A stretch of DNA of 44,890 nt from Halorubrum alkaliphilum (GTDB lineage Archaea > Halobacteriota > Halobacteria > Halobacteriales > Haloferacaceae). Below are positions 7,401-14,921 of this stretch, one piece after another (the stretch's first letter is position 1; every line of letters begins with the position of its first letter). The position numbers and the translations under genes are program-made. Location: contig NZ_JAGGKQ010000023.1 of NCBI RefSeq assembly GCF_017873815.1, positions 1-44,890 of the forward strand, given 5' to 3'. The notes beneath the pieces are model-generated. The model did no database searches. It was not told the DNA's origin and worked only from the letters and a program-made list of their open reading frames with translations.

Positions 7401-7976
7401 CTACAGCTCTGGGGGTTCGTCCGGCTTCCCGACTTTCATCTCGGTGGTGTAGTACTTGTGTCCGAGCGCAGAGAACGCGAATGCGACGACGATGGCGAGC
7501 GTCCATGCAAGTTCGGGGAGGAGCACGAACGGCCACGCACCCATCCAAACGGCCGCAACGAGCGCGGCTGCGACCCCTGATAAGCCGAGATAATACTCGC
7601 TCCACGGGATTTCTTTTCCTTCGACAACGTCGAGATACAGATCGACGTCTTCCAGTGCCGTGGTCGGCGCAACAATCCCACGATTCTTATTGAACTCGAC
7701 TACCCCTGCTCGATCCATCTTCGGCAGATGCGACTGCTGGAGTGCGGTGTACACGCGCTTGCGCTCGTTCCCCGTGATCTCCCGCGTATCAGTGCCGTTC
7801 TCCCACGCCGCGATCTGCTCCGCCATCTTCCCGATCTCCATCGACTCCTCCTCGCGTTTCAGGAGGTGTACTGCGAATCGTCGTCGCTGGTTCGCGAGGA
7901 CATCAAACAGCTCGTCCTCGGAGATCTCCGGCCCGGCAGCGGAGGGTTTCCCGTCGATCTGCTGTGCCGATGCCAT
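7401..7976 (-). CDS. Membrane-anchored wHTH regulator (DUF7344-like)
   Basis: A 191-residue protein. Residues about 18-100 form the haloarchaeal winged-helix domain seen in DUF7344 proteins: ISEDELFDVLANQRRRFAVH, then KRVYTALQQSHLPKMDRAGV. Two membrane segments follow near the C-terminus (YYLGLSGVAAALVAAVWMG and LAWTLAIVVAFAFSAL). I chose ATG 7976 (MASAQQIDG) because the longer frame from 8105 adds sequence unlike the family and would run through the AT-rich promoter area. It is divergent from the surface-protein operon and sits between three genes with a common upstream motif, so it is the obvious candidate regulator. That link is inference. Confidence 0.75.
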   Translation of the reverse strand: MASAQQIDGKPSAAGPEISEDELFDVLANQRRRFAVHLLKREEESMEIGKMAEQIAAWENGTDTREITGNERKRVYTALQQSHLPKMDRAGVVEFNKNRGIVAPTTALEDVDLYLDVVEGKEIPWSEYYLGLSGVAAALVAAVWMGAWPFVLLPELAWTLAIVVAFAFSALGHKYYTTEMKVGKPDEPPEL

Positions 7977-8211
7977 TTCGTATACAACATATGATCCGTC
8001 CAACATAAAACCCTCGGAGCGTTTGGACGATCTGATACGTTCTGAGATCAGGAGACTCCACTCTATGGCTAGTGAAAAACGGACGTGTGAGTCATTTGAG
8101 TACAATTTACTATAGGTTTATTCTAATATTCGAGTTTCATATCAATATTTAAACAACGAAACCTATTGCCCAACGGATCGGATTCCTTCAGATGTTGGGC
8201 CCACTATCCGC

Positions 8212-8230
8212 GTTCAGGCACTGCCTGAAC
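8212..8230. promoter_or_regulatory. 19-base palindrome, possible operator
   Basis: GTTCAGGCA-C-TGCCTGAAC is a perfect inverted repeat with 9-base arms around one base. It lies between a regulator gene and the divergent surface-protein operon, the usual place for an operator bound by a dimeric wHTH protein. It could also be a chance RNA hairpin. Confidence 0.45.
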
Positions 8231-8384
8231 CGACTCGGTGGCGTCGGTTTGGGCTGACACACCTCACAATCCACCGGGAGAGACGAATTCGCTCATTCGG
8301 TGATAAACGGCCTCTAACCGTCGCTTGCGTTCGGTCGTGTTTCTCGTTGTCACACAGATCACTCCGTACCAACATTCACGCGGG

Positions 8385-8398
8385 GCATAACTATACCC
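8385..8398 (+). promoter_or_regulatory. TATA-like promoter of the surface-protein operon (CATAAC copy 3)
   Basis: GCATAACTATACCC resembles the CATAAC-ATA core found upstream of the secreted genes at 4318-4962 and 6268-7188. Its position puts transcription start at about 8418, which supports ATG 8434 over 8410 as the translation start. Confidence 0.5.
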
Positions 8399-8433
8399 GT
8401 CTCTCCGGTATGTTCACGCGAGCTTCCGTATCG

Positions 8434-10029
8434 ATGTCACGACTACGAACGATCCTCGCCGTTGTCGCGCTCGTGCTTGCGGGGTCGCTCGCGCTCGCGA
8501 CCGGTGCGAGCGTTATCGGCGGGCCCGCGGATACCCTCGCCGACGACCGTGTGGCGATCCAACCGGCGGACGGGTCGAACGGCGACTACGCCTATCTCGA
8601 CGCGGACGACGAGCTTGTGGTCGATGTCTCAGCGTCGAATCCCAACCTCGATGGCGAGTTCAGCGGCGTAAACGTGAATTCCAGAGCCGTCATCGGGGAC
8701 GTGTTCACAATAACGTACACCGCGGGAGAGACGGCGAGCGTCTGGATAGACCACGACGTTCCCGGCGTCTCGTTCGTTGTCGCGGACGACTCGACGGCTG
8801 CCGGCTCCGACCCCGACTACCGCCTCATTGAGGGCGACGAGGGAGACGTGACTCTCGCCCCGAACGAGTCGGTATCCGTCGGGCTGGTCGTCGATACTAC
8901 CGATCTCGACGCGGTCGCCGGGACGATCACGGAAAATCAGTTCTCGATCCACGCGACCGTCACGGAACCGGACGAGGAGGGCGACACGGTGGACTCGTCC
9001 GGTCCTAGCCTGACTATCGACGCGCCAAGCCGGTCTGAGCGGCGGTTCGGGGCAAGTGGCGCCGAGGATGGTGACACTGTTCGGTTCGATGCGGACGAGA
9101 TGCGTCTCGACGACCGGAACGTGACCCTCGACCGCCTCGACCTCGTCGGTGCGTCGGCCGGGAGCTACGATCTGGCGGTTGCTGGCAGTCCAGAGGCAAT
9201 CGACGAGGCGGGTCCACTCGACGCCGACGGGGACCCCCGACCGCTCGCGTACCTCTCGCTCGAGTACGACTTCGACCCGATGGATGTCGACGGGCTCCGG
9301 TTCCTGTTTAGTGCCGACTCGGCATTCCTCGCAGAGAGCGAGACGGCTCCGGAAGCCGTTACCCTCTATCGACTGAACGACGACGGAGTGTGGGACGAGC
9401 TCGACGCCGGACTCGTCGACGAGCGGCTCGTCGAACTGCGGGACTCCCCGCCCGACCGGACACACTTCTCGGCGACGTCCGATGGTTTCTCCACGTTCGC
9501 GGTGGCGGTACACACGCCACGGATCGGTGCGGTCGAGGCGTCGATCGCGACCGATTCGATCGACGTGGGCGAGTCGACGACCGTCGAGGCTCGCGTCGAG
9601 AACGACGGTGGGGCGGCCGGGGACCACTCCCTGACGCTGACAGCCGACGGCGACTCGCTCGCGACTCGAGAGGTCGCGTTGGATCCGGGCGAGTCGACGA
9701 CCGTCTCGTTCCCCGTCTCGATCGAAGCAGCTGGCGACTACGAGGTCGCCGTTGACGACGCTCCGGCGGGGACGCTCCGCGTCACCGACGTGGCCACCGC
9801 GGACGGCGACCAGGAGGGAGACGGCGCGAGTAGCGACGGGGACGCGGGAGACGGCGGAGATGCGGGAGACGACACGGACGCGAGCCTCGATGACACGGCT
9901 GAGCCGGCGGACGGGCCGACCGAGGAGCCCGGCGGGTTCGGTCTCCGCCAGGCTGGCGGGCTCAGCGCGCTGCTGTTCATCGTCGTCGTGTCGCTGTTGC
10001 TGGCCCGTCGTGCGCCGGGCGGTTCGTGA
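8434..10029 (+). CDS. Surface protein: DUF1102 + PGF-pre-PGF-like + CARDB domains, C-terminal TM
   Basis: About 531 residues. The N-terminal signal (MSRLRTILAVVALVLAGSLA) is followed by a DUF1102-like beta domain (about residues 35-190; DDELVVDVSASNPNL, SVWIDHDVPGVSFVVADD, VSVGLVVDTTDL). Then comes a PGF-pre-PGF-like domain (about 200-365; RFGASGAEDGD, TLYRLNDDGVWDEL, FSTFAVAVH) and a CARDB-type domain (about 370-455; GAVEASIATDSIDVGESTTV). A low-complexity Asp/Gly/Ser linker precedes a single C-terminal membrane helix (LSALLFIVVVSLLLARR). It heads an operon with rhomboid, SipW-like peptidase and DUF5305 genes, so it is the natural substrate candidate. Starts at 8347 and 8410 are possible; 8434 fits the promoter best. 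Confidence 0.75.
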   Translation: MSRLRTILAVVALVLAGSLALATGASVIGGPADTLADDRVAIQPADGSNGDYAYLDADDELVVDVSASNPNLDGEFSGVNVNSRAVIGDVFTITYTAGETASVWIDHDVPGVSFVVADDSTAAGSDPDYRLIEGDEGDVTLAPNESVSVGLVVDTTDLDAVAGTITENQFSIHATVTEPDEEGDTVDSSGPSLTIDAPSRSERRFGASGAEDGDTVRFDADEMRLDDRNVTLDRLDLVGASAGSYDLAVAGSPEAIDEAGPLDADGDPRPLAYLSLEYDFDPMDVDGLRFLFSADSAFLAESETAPEAVTLYRLNDDGVWDELDAGLVDERLVELRDSPPDRTHFSATSDGFSTFAVAVHTPRIGAVEASIATDSIDVGESTTVEARVENDGGAAGDHSLTLTADGDSLATREVALDPGESTTVSFPVSIEAAGDYEVAVDDAPAGTLRVTDVATADGDQEGDGASSDGDAGDGGDAGDDTDASLDDTAEPADGPTEEPGGFGLRQAGGLSALLFIVVVSLLLARRAPGGS

Positions 10030-10085
10030 TCGGCGGTCGAACGTATGGCGACAACGATTTACTACGAGTGTGTGAGTGACGCACC

Positions 10086-11009
10086 GTGACGTTGAACGAA
10101 CATGGTGAGGGCGACCAGACTGAGCGAGTCCCGTTCCGGACGGCTCTCGCTGAGGGTGTAAGGCCCTCCGATGTGCTGCTGCTGGCGCTCGTCCCGATGG
10201 CGCTTCTCTGGGTATTCTCGCTTCCGGAGTCGACGCGTCGCTCGCTCGCGTTCGCCTACGCCGATCCCACGCTCCTCACGGCGTTCACCGCACACTACGT
10301 TCATCTCCAGTTCGAACACCTACTCGCAAACCTCGTCGGCTACGGACTGCTTGCCGGCGTCGGGTATCTGGTGGCGACCGCGAGTCGCCAGCGGCGTCTC
10401 TTCGTTACCTCGTTCGTAACGTTCTGTCTCGCGTTCCCGTTCGCGCTGTCCGCGTTGAACCTCGCAGTCCCCCGCGACGCCATCGGGTTCGGCTTCTCCG
10501 GCATCAACATGGCGTTCGCAGGGGTGCTTCCGTTGTTGCTCGCGGTGTTCGCGTGTCGTCGACTCGGCTCGGAGGCGTCGACACACCCGGCCGATCTTCC
10601 AGTGCGACTCCTGCCCGCGACGTTCCTGCTGCTGGTCGGCTGGATGGCCGCGCTCGCGCTGCCGACCGCGCTCGGCGCACGCGGGCTCGCCGGCCCCCTC
10701 GTGATGCTTCTCGGAGCCGTCGTGGCTGCCAGACAGCTTCGTTCGCTTCGGCCGCCGAACGGGCCGTCGCTCCTCGGCTCCCTTCGATCTGCCGTCCGCC
10801 GGATCCGTGACCGGCCGGGGGACGGGGACGTGTTCGTGGTCGGCAGCGTCCTCGCCGTCGCGTATCCGGTCGTCGGGTTTCCCACGGACGCGACGGTCGA
10901 CGGACGGGTGATCAACCTGTACGTCCATCTGCTCGGCTTCTGTCTCGCGTTTATCGGGCCCTACGTCCTGATCGTCGCCGGCGGATTCGCCGACCCGCGA
11001 ACTTATTAA
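10086..11009 (+). CDS. Rhomboid-family intramembrane serine protease
   Basis: A 307-residue polytopic membrane protein starting at GTG 10086. Rhomboid marks are all present: HLQFEHLLANLVGYG (His73, His78, Asn82; the oxyanion/TM2 region), GFGFSGINMAFAG with the GxSG nucleophile Ser138, and a late helix INLYVHLLGFCLAFIG with His281 as catalytic partner. Several further hydrophobic helices bring the total to about seven or more. There is a longer than usual loop (about residues 235-265) before the His helix. It lies 56 bases after the surface-protein gene and 49 before the signal peptidase, so co-transcription is likely. A substrate with a C-terminal TM is encoded next door, but cleavage is inferred. 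Confidence 0.8.
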   Translation: MTLNEHGEGDQTERVPFRTALAEGVRPSDVLLLALVPMALLWVFSLPESTRRSLAFAYADPTLLTAFTAHYVHLQFEHLLANLVGYGLLAGVGYLVATASRQRRLFVTSFVTFCLAFPFALSALNLAVPRDAIGFGFSGINMAFAGVLPLLLAVFACRRLGSEASTHPADLPVRLLPATFLLLVGWMAALALPTALGARGLAGPLVMLLGAVVAARQLRSLRPPNGPSLLGSLRSAVRRIRDRPGDGDVFVVGSVLAVAYPVVGFPTDATVDGRVINLYVHLLGFCLAFIGPYVLIVAGGFADPRTY

Positions 11010-11058
11010 TCACCGTCTACTCCATCCGCTCAGGAACGGATTGATTACTGCTTGACAC

Positions 11059-12222
11059 ATGTCCCCCCGACGAACCCTCTCGATACTGGCCCAGGCGACT
11101 GCGGTAGTGATCGTGCTCTCGCTCGTCGTCGGACAGTATCTGGGTCAGCCGGTCCTCTTGAGTTTCGTCGAGACCGGGAGCATGCAGCCGACGCTCGACC
11201 CCGGAGACGGGTTTATCGCCGTCCCCGCCCCGCTCGCGGGCGGCATCGGAACCGGTGACGTCGTGACGTTCGACGCCCAGGAGATCGAGGGCGGCGGGCT
11301 GACGACACATCGAGTCGTCGAGGAGACCGAGCGGGGCTACGTTACGCAGGGTGATGCCAATCCGTTCACGGATCAGGACGGGGGTGAACCGATCGTTCAG
11401 GACGCGGACATCGTCGCCACGGCGTTCACCGCCGGCGGATCCGTGGTGGTGATACCACACCTCGGAACGGTTGCAATGTCGTTCCAGTCGGGCCTCGAGT
11501 CCGTACAGACGTGGCTGTCCGTGACGCTCGGGACGCGGGCGCTACAGGGGACACAGGGGCTGGCGTACCTCCTGTTCGGGCTCTCCATCGTCGCGTACGC
11601 GGCCGACTGGTATCTCACGAGCGGGAGTCGCGACCGGCCCGACCGTGACCGATCGCGTGACGACGGCACCTCCGTACTCCTCGTTCTCGGTCTGCTGGCG
11701 CTCGTGTTGATGGCGACGGCGACGGCGGCGATGGTCGCTCCCGGCGGCACACAGGAGTACGGCGTCGTCAGCGCCGACTTCGAGTCAGACAACCCCACCG
11801 TGATCGAACGTGGGACGAGCGAGGAGTTGGAGTACATCGTTCCCAACGCCGGGCTCGTCCCGGTACAGACGTACGTAACCCCGGCCAGTCAGGGTGTCGA
11901 GGTCGACCCCGAGCGGGTCGCGGTCGGGGGACGCGAGGAGGCGTCGACGACGGTGACGCTCACCGCCCCCGACGAGACCGGCTACTACCGACTGTTCGTT
12001 GAGGAACACCGGTATCTCGCGGTGTTGCCGCCGGCGCTCATCGACGACCTCTACGGTGTCCACCCGTGGGCTCCGATCGTGGCGATAAACGGGCTGCTCG
12101 GCGGCGGGATACTGCTAACCGGCCTGCTGTTGTTGCGCGGGGAGCCGGCGCGGATCCGGTCCCGGAGATCCCGTCGGAAGACCTCGCTCCATCGGCGGCT
12201 GCTACGCGAACTCTACAAGTAA
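11059..12222 (+). CDS. SipW-like archaeal signal peptidase I (S26B) with C-terminal beta/TM extension
   Basis: A 387-residue membrane protein. The N-terminal anchor (ATAVVIVLSLVVGQYL) leads into TGSMQPTLDPGDG, with the nucleophile Ser41, and GDVVTFD...THRVVE with His84 in place of the bacterial Lys: this is the S26B type of archaea and Bacillus SipW. TQGDAN (Asp99) is the third expected site. Further TM helices lie at about 165-185 and 210-230, then a beta-rich extracellular domain, then a last TM (about 345-365) and an Arg/Lys-rich cytoplasmic tail. It is longer than housekeeping archaeal signal peptidases (about 150-300). It is followed after 3 bases by the DUF5305 gene, indicating one operon and a dedicated processing role. 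Confidence 0.85.
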   Translation: MSPRRTLSILAQATAVVIVLSLVVGQYLGQPVLLSFVETGSMQPTLDPGDGFIAVPAPLAGGIGTGDVVTFDAQEIEGGGLTTHRVVEETERGYVTQGDANPFTDQDGGEPIVQDADIVATAFTAGGSVVVIPHLGTVAMSFQSGLESVQTWLSVTLGTRALQGTQGLAYLLFGLSIVAYAADWYLTSGSRDRPDRDRSRDDGTSVLLVLGLLALVLMATATAAMVAPGGTQEYGVVSADFESDNPTVIERGTSEELEYIVPNAGLVPVQTYVTPASQGVEVDPERVAVGGREEASTTVTLTAPDETGYYRLFVEEHRYLAVLPPALIDDLYGVHPWAPIVAINGLLGGGILLTGLLLLRGEPARIRSRRSRRKTSLHRRLLRELYK

Positions 12223-12225
12223 CAC

Positions 12226-13570
12226 ATGAGTACACAACCAGATCCGGACGAGACCCGTATCCGCCTCCGAGCCCTGTTGGACGCACAGTTCACCCTGCTT
12301 GTCATCGTCTGTGTCGTCCTCGCCGCGGCCGGCGGGGTTCTGGTCTACGGCACCTACGTCGACCCGGGGACCGAAACGGAGAGTCAGGAAGTCTCTTCGT
12401 GGAGCTACGACGCCGGGTACGACCACTCCGCCGAAGTCACCGAGCCGAACGAAGTGTTCCCGGTCGGCACCGTTCTCGAAGACCGTGAGACGTACTTCAC
12501 CCGGATCGCTCCCGAACTCGACGTCGCGGCAGAACTCGTGTACGCCGCCGAGCAGTCCGAGGACGTCCGCGTCGACATCGAGTCGGAACGCCGGCGATGG
12601 CGTGGTGTACTGGGAGGAGACCGAGCCGCTCGAACCAGTCAGCGTGGAGGACCCCGAGCCCGGCGAGGTCGTCGCGGCCGAGTTCACGCTCAACAGCTCC
12701 GCGATCGACGAGCGGGCGACGTCGATCGAGGAGGATCTGGGCGCGTCTCCGGGGCAGACCGACGCCATCGTCTCCACCGAGTTCGAACTGGAGGGCCAGC
12801 TTAACGGCGAGACCATCACGCGCTCGCCGTCATTGGAACTCGAGATCGACCACGCCGGCGACACCTACACCGTCGACGATCCGGATCCCGCGTCGGAGAC
12901 GGTGCCACAGGAAGTCACTCGGGAAGTCGAGCGCACGTACGGACCGCTCCGGACGATCGGCGCGCCGATCCTGCTCGTGATCGGCGTCGTCGCCGGTGTG
13001 GGCCTCTCGTACGGTCGGTACGAGGGACTCCTCGAAGTGAGCGATACAGAGCGGGCGTACCTCTCGTATCGGGACGACCGCTCGGAGTTCGACGAGTGGA
13101 TCACCCGGATCCGGCTCCCGCCGGAGGCTCACGATCGACCGGTGGCGTACGCCGATAGCCTGCGCGACCTCGTCGATTTCGCCATCGACAACGAGACCGG
13201 CGTCATCGAGGACCCCGACACCGGCGCGTTCCACGCGGTCACCGGTGAGTTCGTCTACACCTACCGACGGCCCGATCCGCCGGCCCGCCGCTCCGACCCG
13301 GACGGGACCGAAGCGGCGTCGGCAGCAACCGGTGGGACGGTCAACGGCGACGAGACGGCCGACGACGGCACGGCGGCCAACGACGGCACGGCGGCTGACG
13401 ACGGCGGGTCCCTCCTCGACATGGCTCCGTCCGACGGGGACTCCTCGCGGGATCCGTTCGATCCCGATCCGGCCGAGACGTCCCGATCCGAGGGACGCCC
13501 GGTCGACAACGACGACGGTATCGAGGGCGATGACGGTACGACGGAACCGTCGTCGAAGGGCGGTCGATAA
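12226..13570 (+). pseudogene. DUF5305 membrane protein, split by a frameshift near 12585
   Basis: The first frame starts MSTQPDPDETRIRLRALLDA with a TM at about residues 22-44 and reads well to DIESE (about 12585). After that the sensible protein continues one base later in the next frame (NAGDGVVYWEETEPLEPVSV...) to the stop at 13570. The combined protein of about 448 residues has an N-terminal TM, an extracellular beta domain, a second TM (APILLVIGVVAGVGLSYG), a cytoplasmic part with YGRYEGLLEVSD and HAVTGEFVYTY, and a low-complexity acidic tail. This layout is that of DUF5305 proteins found beside SipW peptidases in haloarchaea. The +1 shift is either a sequence error, a real loss of function, or less likely recoding. 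Confidence 0.75.
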
Positions 13571-13616
13571 CCTCGTCGCCGAAGGTGGTCGATGACCTCG
13601 TCGCCGAAGGTGGTCG
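13570..13616. repeat. Two-copy 22-base direct repeat at the DUF5305 gene end
   Basis: The 22-base unit at 13570-13591 (starting ACCTCGTCGCCGAAGG) is repeated exactly at 13595-13616, period 25. It begins in the stop codon of the DUF5305 gene and ends just before the convergent HMA gene. It may be a recent duplication; no function is evident. Confidence 0.8.
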
Positions 13617-13622
13617 GGTCGC

Positions 13623-13817
13623 TCAGACGACCGGTTCGTAGCCGGCCTCCTCAACGGCGGCCGCAAGGGCGTCTGGGTCGGCGTCGCCCTCGACGGTCGC
13701 GGTGCCGGCCTCGTGGTCCGCGGTTGCTGCCTCCACGCCCGGGACTTCCGAGAGCGCGTCGATCACGTTATCCTCGCAGCCACCACACGCCATGCCATCG
13801 ACGTCTATCGTCGTCAT
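13623..13817 (-). CDS. Heavy-metal-associated (HMA) copper chaperone, CopZ-like
   Basis: A 64-residue protein starting MTTIDVDGMACGGCEDNVID, with the metal-binding GMxCxxC motif (Cys11, Cys14) and the usual HMA beta-alpha-beta pattern ending LAAAVEEAGYEPVV. The size fits CopZ-type chaperones that carry Cu(I) to P1B ATPases. I took ATG 13817 rather than 13838 because the family starts just before the first strand. It is divergent from an AsnC-TRASH regulator, a pairing known for copper response in haloarchaea. No copper ATPase gene is in the window. Confidence 0.85.
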   Translation of the reverse strand: MTTIDVDGMACGGCEDNVIDALSEVPGVEAATADHEAGTATVEGDADPDALAAAVEEAGYEPVV

Positions 13818-13851
13818 GGACGTGGATCCGGTCGCCACGAATAATTGGGTT

Positions 13852-13921
13852 TCCCCTCCGGCAGGACGCCTCCCCTGTGCGGGACGCTTCCCCTCGGGCA
13901 GGACGCTTTTTTTCCTGCCCG
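13852..13921. promoter_or_regulatory. Three tandem repeats and a stem in the copper regulator promoter
   Basis: Three imperfect units of TCCCCT-NN-GGCAGGACGC type lie head to tail at 13852-13870, 13871-13888 and 13889-13907 (18-19 base period). The last unit overlaps an inverted repeat, CGGGCAGGA (13895-13903) with TCCTGCCCG (13913-13921), around a T-rich loop. This is the intergenic space between the divergent HMA gene and the AsnC-TRASH gene starting at 13935. Tandem operators for the regulator are a reasonable guess, not shown. Confidence 0.5.
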
Positions 13922-13934
13922 GCGAGCGTTACGT

Positions 13935-14525
13935 ATGCGCACCCTCGACGAGACGGACCGTGAGATCCTGCGACTCCTGTTGGCGGACGCCAGACGCCCC
14001 TTCAGCGACATCGCCGACCGAGTCGACCTGTCCGCACCAGCGGTCTCCGACCGGATCGATCGACTCCGCGAGACGGGCGTCATCGAGGGGTTCACGCTCC
14101 GTGTCGACGCCGACGAGCTCTCCTCGGGACTGGAGGTGCTGGTGACGCTCGACGTCGCTCCCGTCGACGCCGAAGCGGCGTACGAGTCCCTCGCCGGCCA
14201 CGACCACGTGGAACACGCGACCTTGACCGCCGACGGCGACGTGACCGCTCTTGCCCGGGTCCCCGACGACGACGTCCGCGGGTTCGTCGACGGGACCGTG
14301 GGACTCGGTTCGGTTCGGGATCTGACCGTGCGGGTCGTGGACCGGCAGGAGTGGTCGCCGGGGCTCGGCGACGCCGACCTCGCCGTCGACTGCGTCGAGT
14401 GTGACAACACCGTCACCGCCGAGGGGGAGTCAGAGCGGATCGACGGGACGTTATATCACTTCTGTTGTGGGTCGTGTCGTCGGAACTTCCTCGACCGCTA
14501 CGAACGGTTGGACGAAGGGACCTGA
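13935..14525 (+). CDS. Lrp/AsnC regulator with C-terminal TRASH metal-sensing domain
   Basis: A 196-residue protein. Residues 1-60 are an AsnC-type HTH (MRTLDETDREILRLLLADAR, SAPAVSDRIDRLRETGVIEG), 65-140 the RAM-like ligand domain, and 150-196 a TRASH domain with Cys pairs (VDCVECDN and YHFCCGSCRRNFLDRYERL) for metal binding. This architecture matches the copper-responsive AsnC/TRASH regulators described in Halobacterium. The start at 13935 is chosen because upstream codons in the same frame encode the tandem-repeat spacer. It lies divergent from the HMA chaperone, so it probably controls copper export and handling genes. Confidence 0.85.
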   Translation: MRTLDETDREILRLLLADARRPFSDIADRVDLSAPAVSDRIDRLRETGVIEGFTLRVDADELSSGLEVLVTLDVAPVDAEAAYESLAGHDHVEHATLTADGDVTALARVPDDDVRGFVDGTVGLGSVRDLTVRVVDRQEWSPGLGDADLAVDCVECDNTVTAEGESERIDGTLYHFCCGSCRRNFLDRYERLDEGT

Positions 14526-14588
14526 ACGTGGCTCCGGGGAGCCGCAGAAAGTAACCTACTTGAGTGGGGCGCGGTTACCCGTGTTCGT

Positions 14589-14661
14589 AGTCCCGTGGTG
14601 TAGTGGCCAATCATAATGGCCTTTGGAGCCATTGACGGCGGTTCGAATCCGCCCGGGACTA
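14589..14661 (+). tRNA. tRNA-Gln (TTG)
   Basis: Acceptor arms AGTCCCG (14589-14595) and CGGGACT (14654-14660) pair fully. The anticodon stem ATGGC/GCCAT encloses loop CTTTGGA with anticodon TTG, which reads CAA. The T arm GGCGG-TTCGAAT-CCGCC is canonical. The discriminator is A 14661 and no CCA is encoded. No intron is present. Confidence 0.93.
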
Positions 14662-14870
14662 CTTTTCCCGCGAGCGATACCGCGAGCGGCAAATACGTCC
14701 AGCGGATTCGAGCCCAGAAGGCGAGAGGATTCGAGCCTTCGCGGTTCGAATCCGCCCGGGACTATTTTCCGAACGAAGTGAAGATGAACAGTCGCACTGC
14801 GGATCCGAATCAGGGAGCGAGGTGAGCGAGCAGAGCGAACGAAAGCGACCGCGGTTCGAATCCGCCCGGG
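14638..14870 (+). repeat. Three direct copies of the tRNA-Gln 3' end
   Basis: The T-arm/acceptor segment at 14638-14661 (24 bases starting GCGGTTCGAATCCGCCCGGG) recurs exactly at 14741-14764 and for 20 bases at 14851-14870, with spacings of 103 and 110. The copies lack 5' tRNA halves. Between them an 11-base GGATTCGAGCC occurs twice (14704-14714, 14727-14737). Such 3'-end repeats are what successive site-specific integrations at a tRNA leave behind (att remnants), though replication slippage is possible. Confidence 0.8.
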
Positions 14871-14921
14871 TGTATTCTGCTGCGAGCAGCGCCGTGAGCA
14901 GTGGGTAACGCTGTCGTCGGC

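Larger units (their letters stand above)
7977..8433. other. Divergent intergenic region between regulator and surface-protein operon
   Basis: About 450 bases without a gene. It holds an AT-rich tract near 8110-8160, a 19-base palindrome at 8212-8230 and the TATA-like CATAACTATA at 8387-8396. Promoters for both flanking genes should be here. The open frame from 8347 into the operon's first gene is an upstream extension rather than the likely start. Confidence 0.6.

Noticed and set aside
12226-12804. The first frame of the DUF5305 region as a complete 192-residue protein
   Set aside because: After about 12585 the first frame turns Arg-rich and loses the protein pattern, which continues in the next frame.
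13570-13616. CRISPR-like repeat
   Set aside because: Only two copies with a 3-base gap; no spacers and no cas genes in the window.
14741-14870. Second and third tRNA-Gln genes
   Set aside because: Only the T arm and 3' acceptor strand are repeated; the 5' acceptor, D and anticodon arms are missing.
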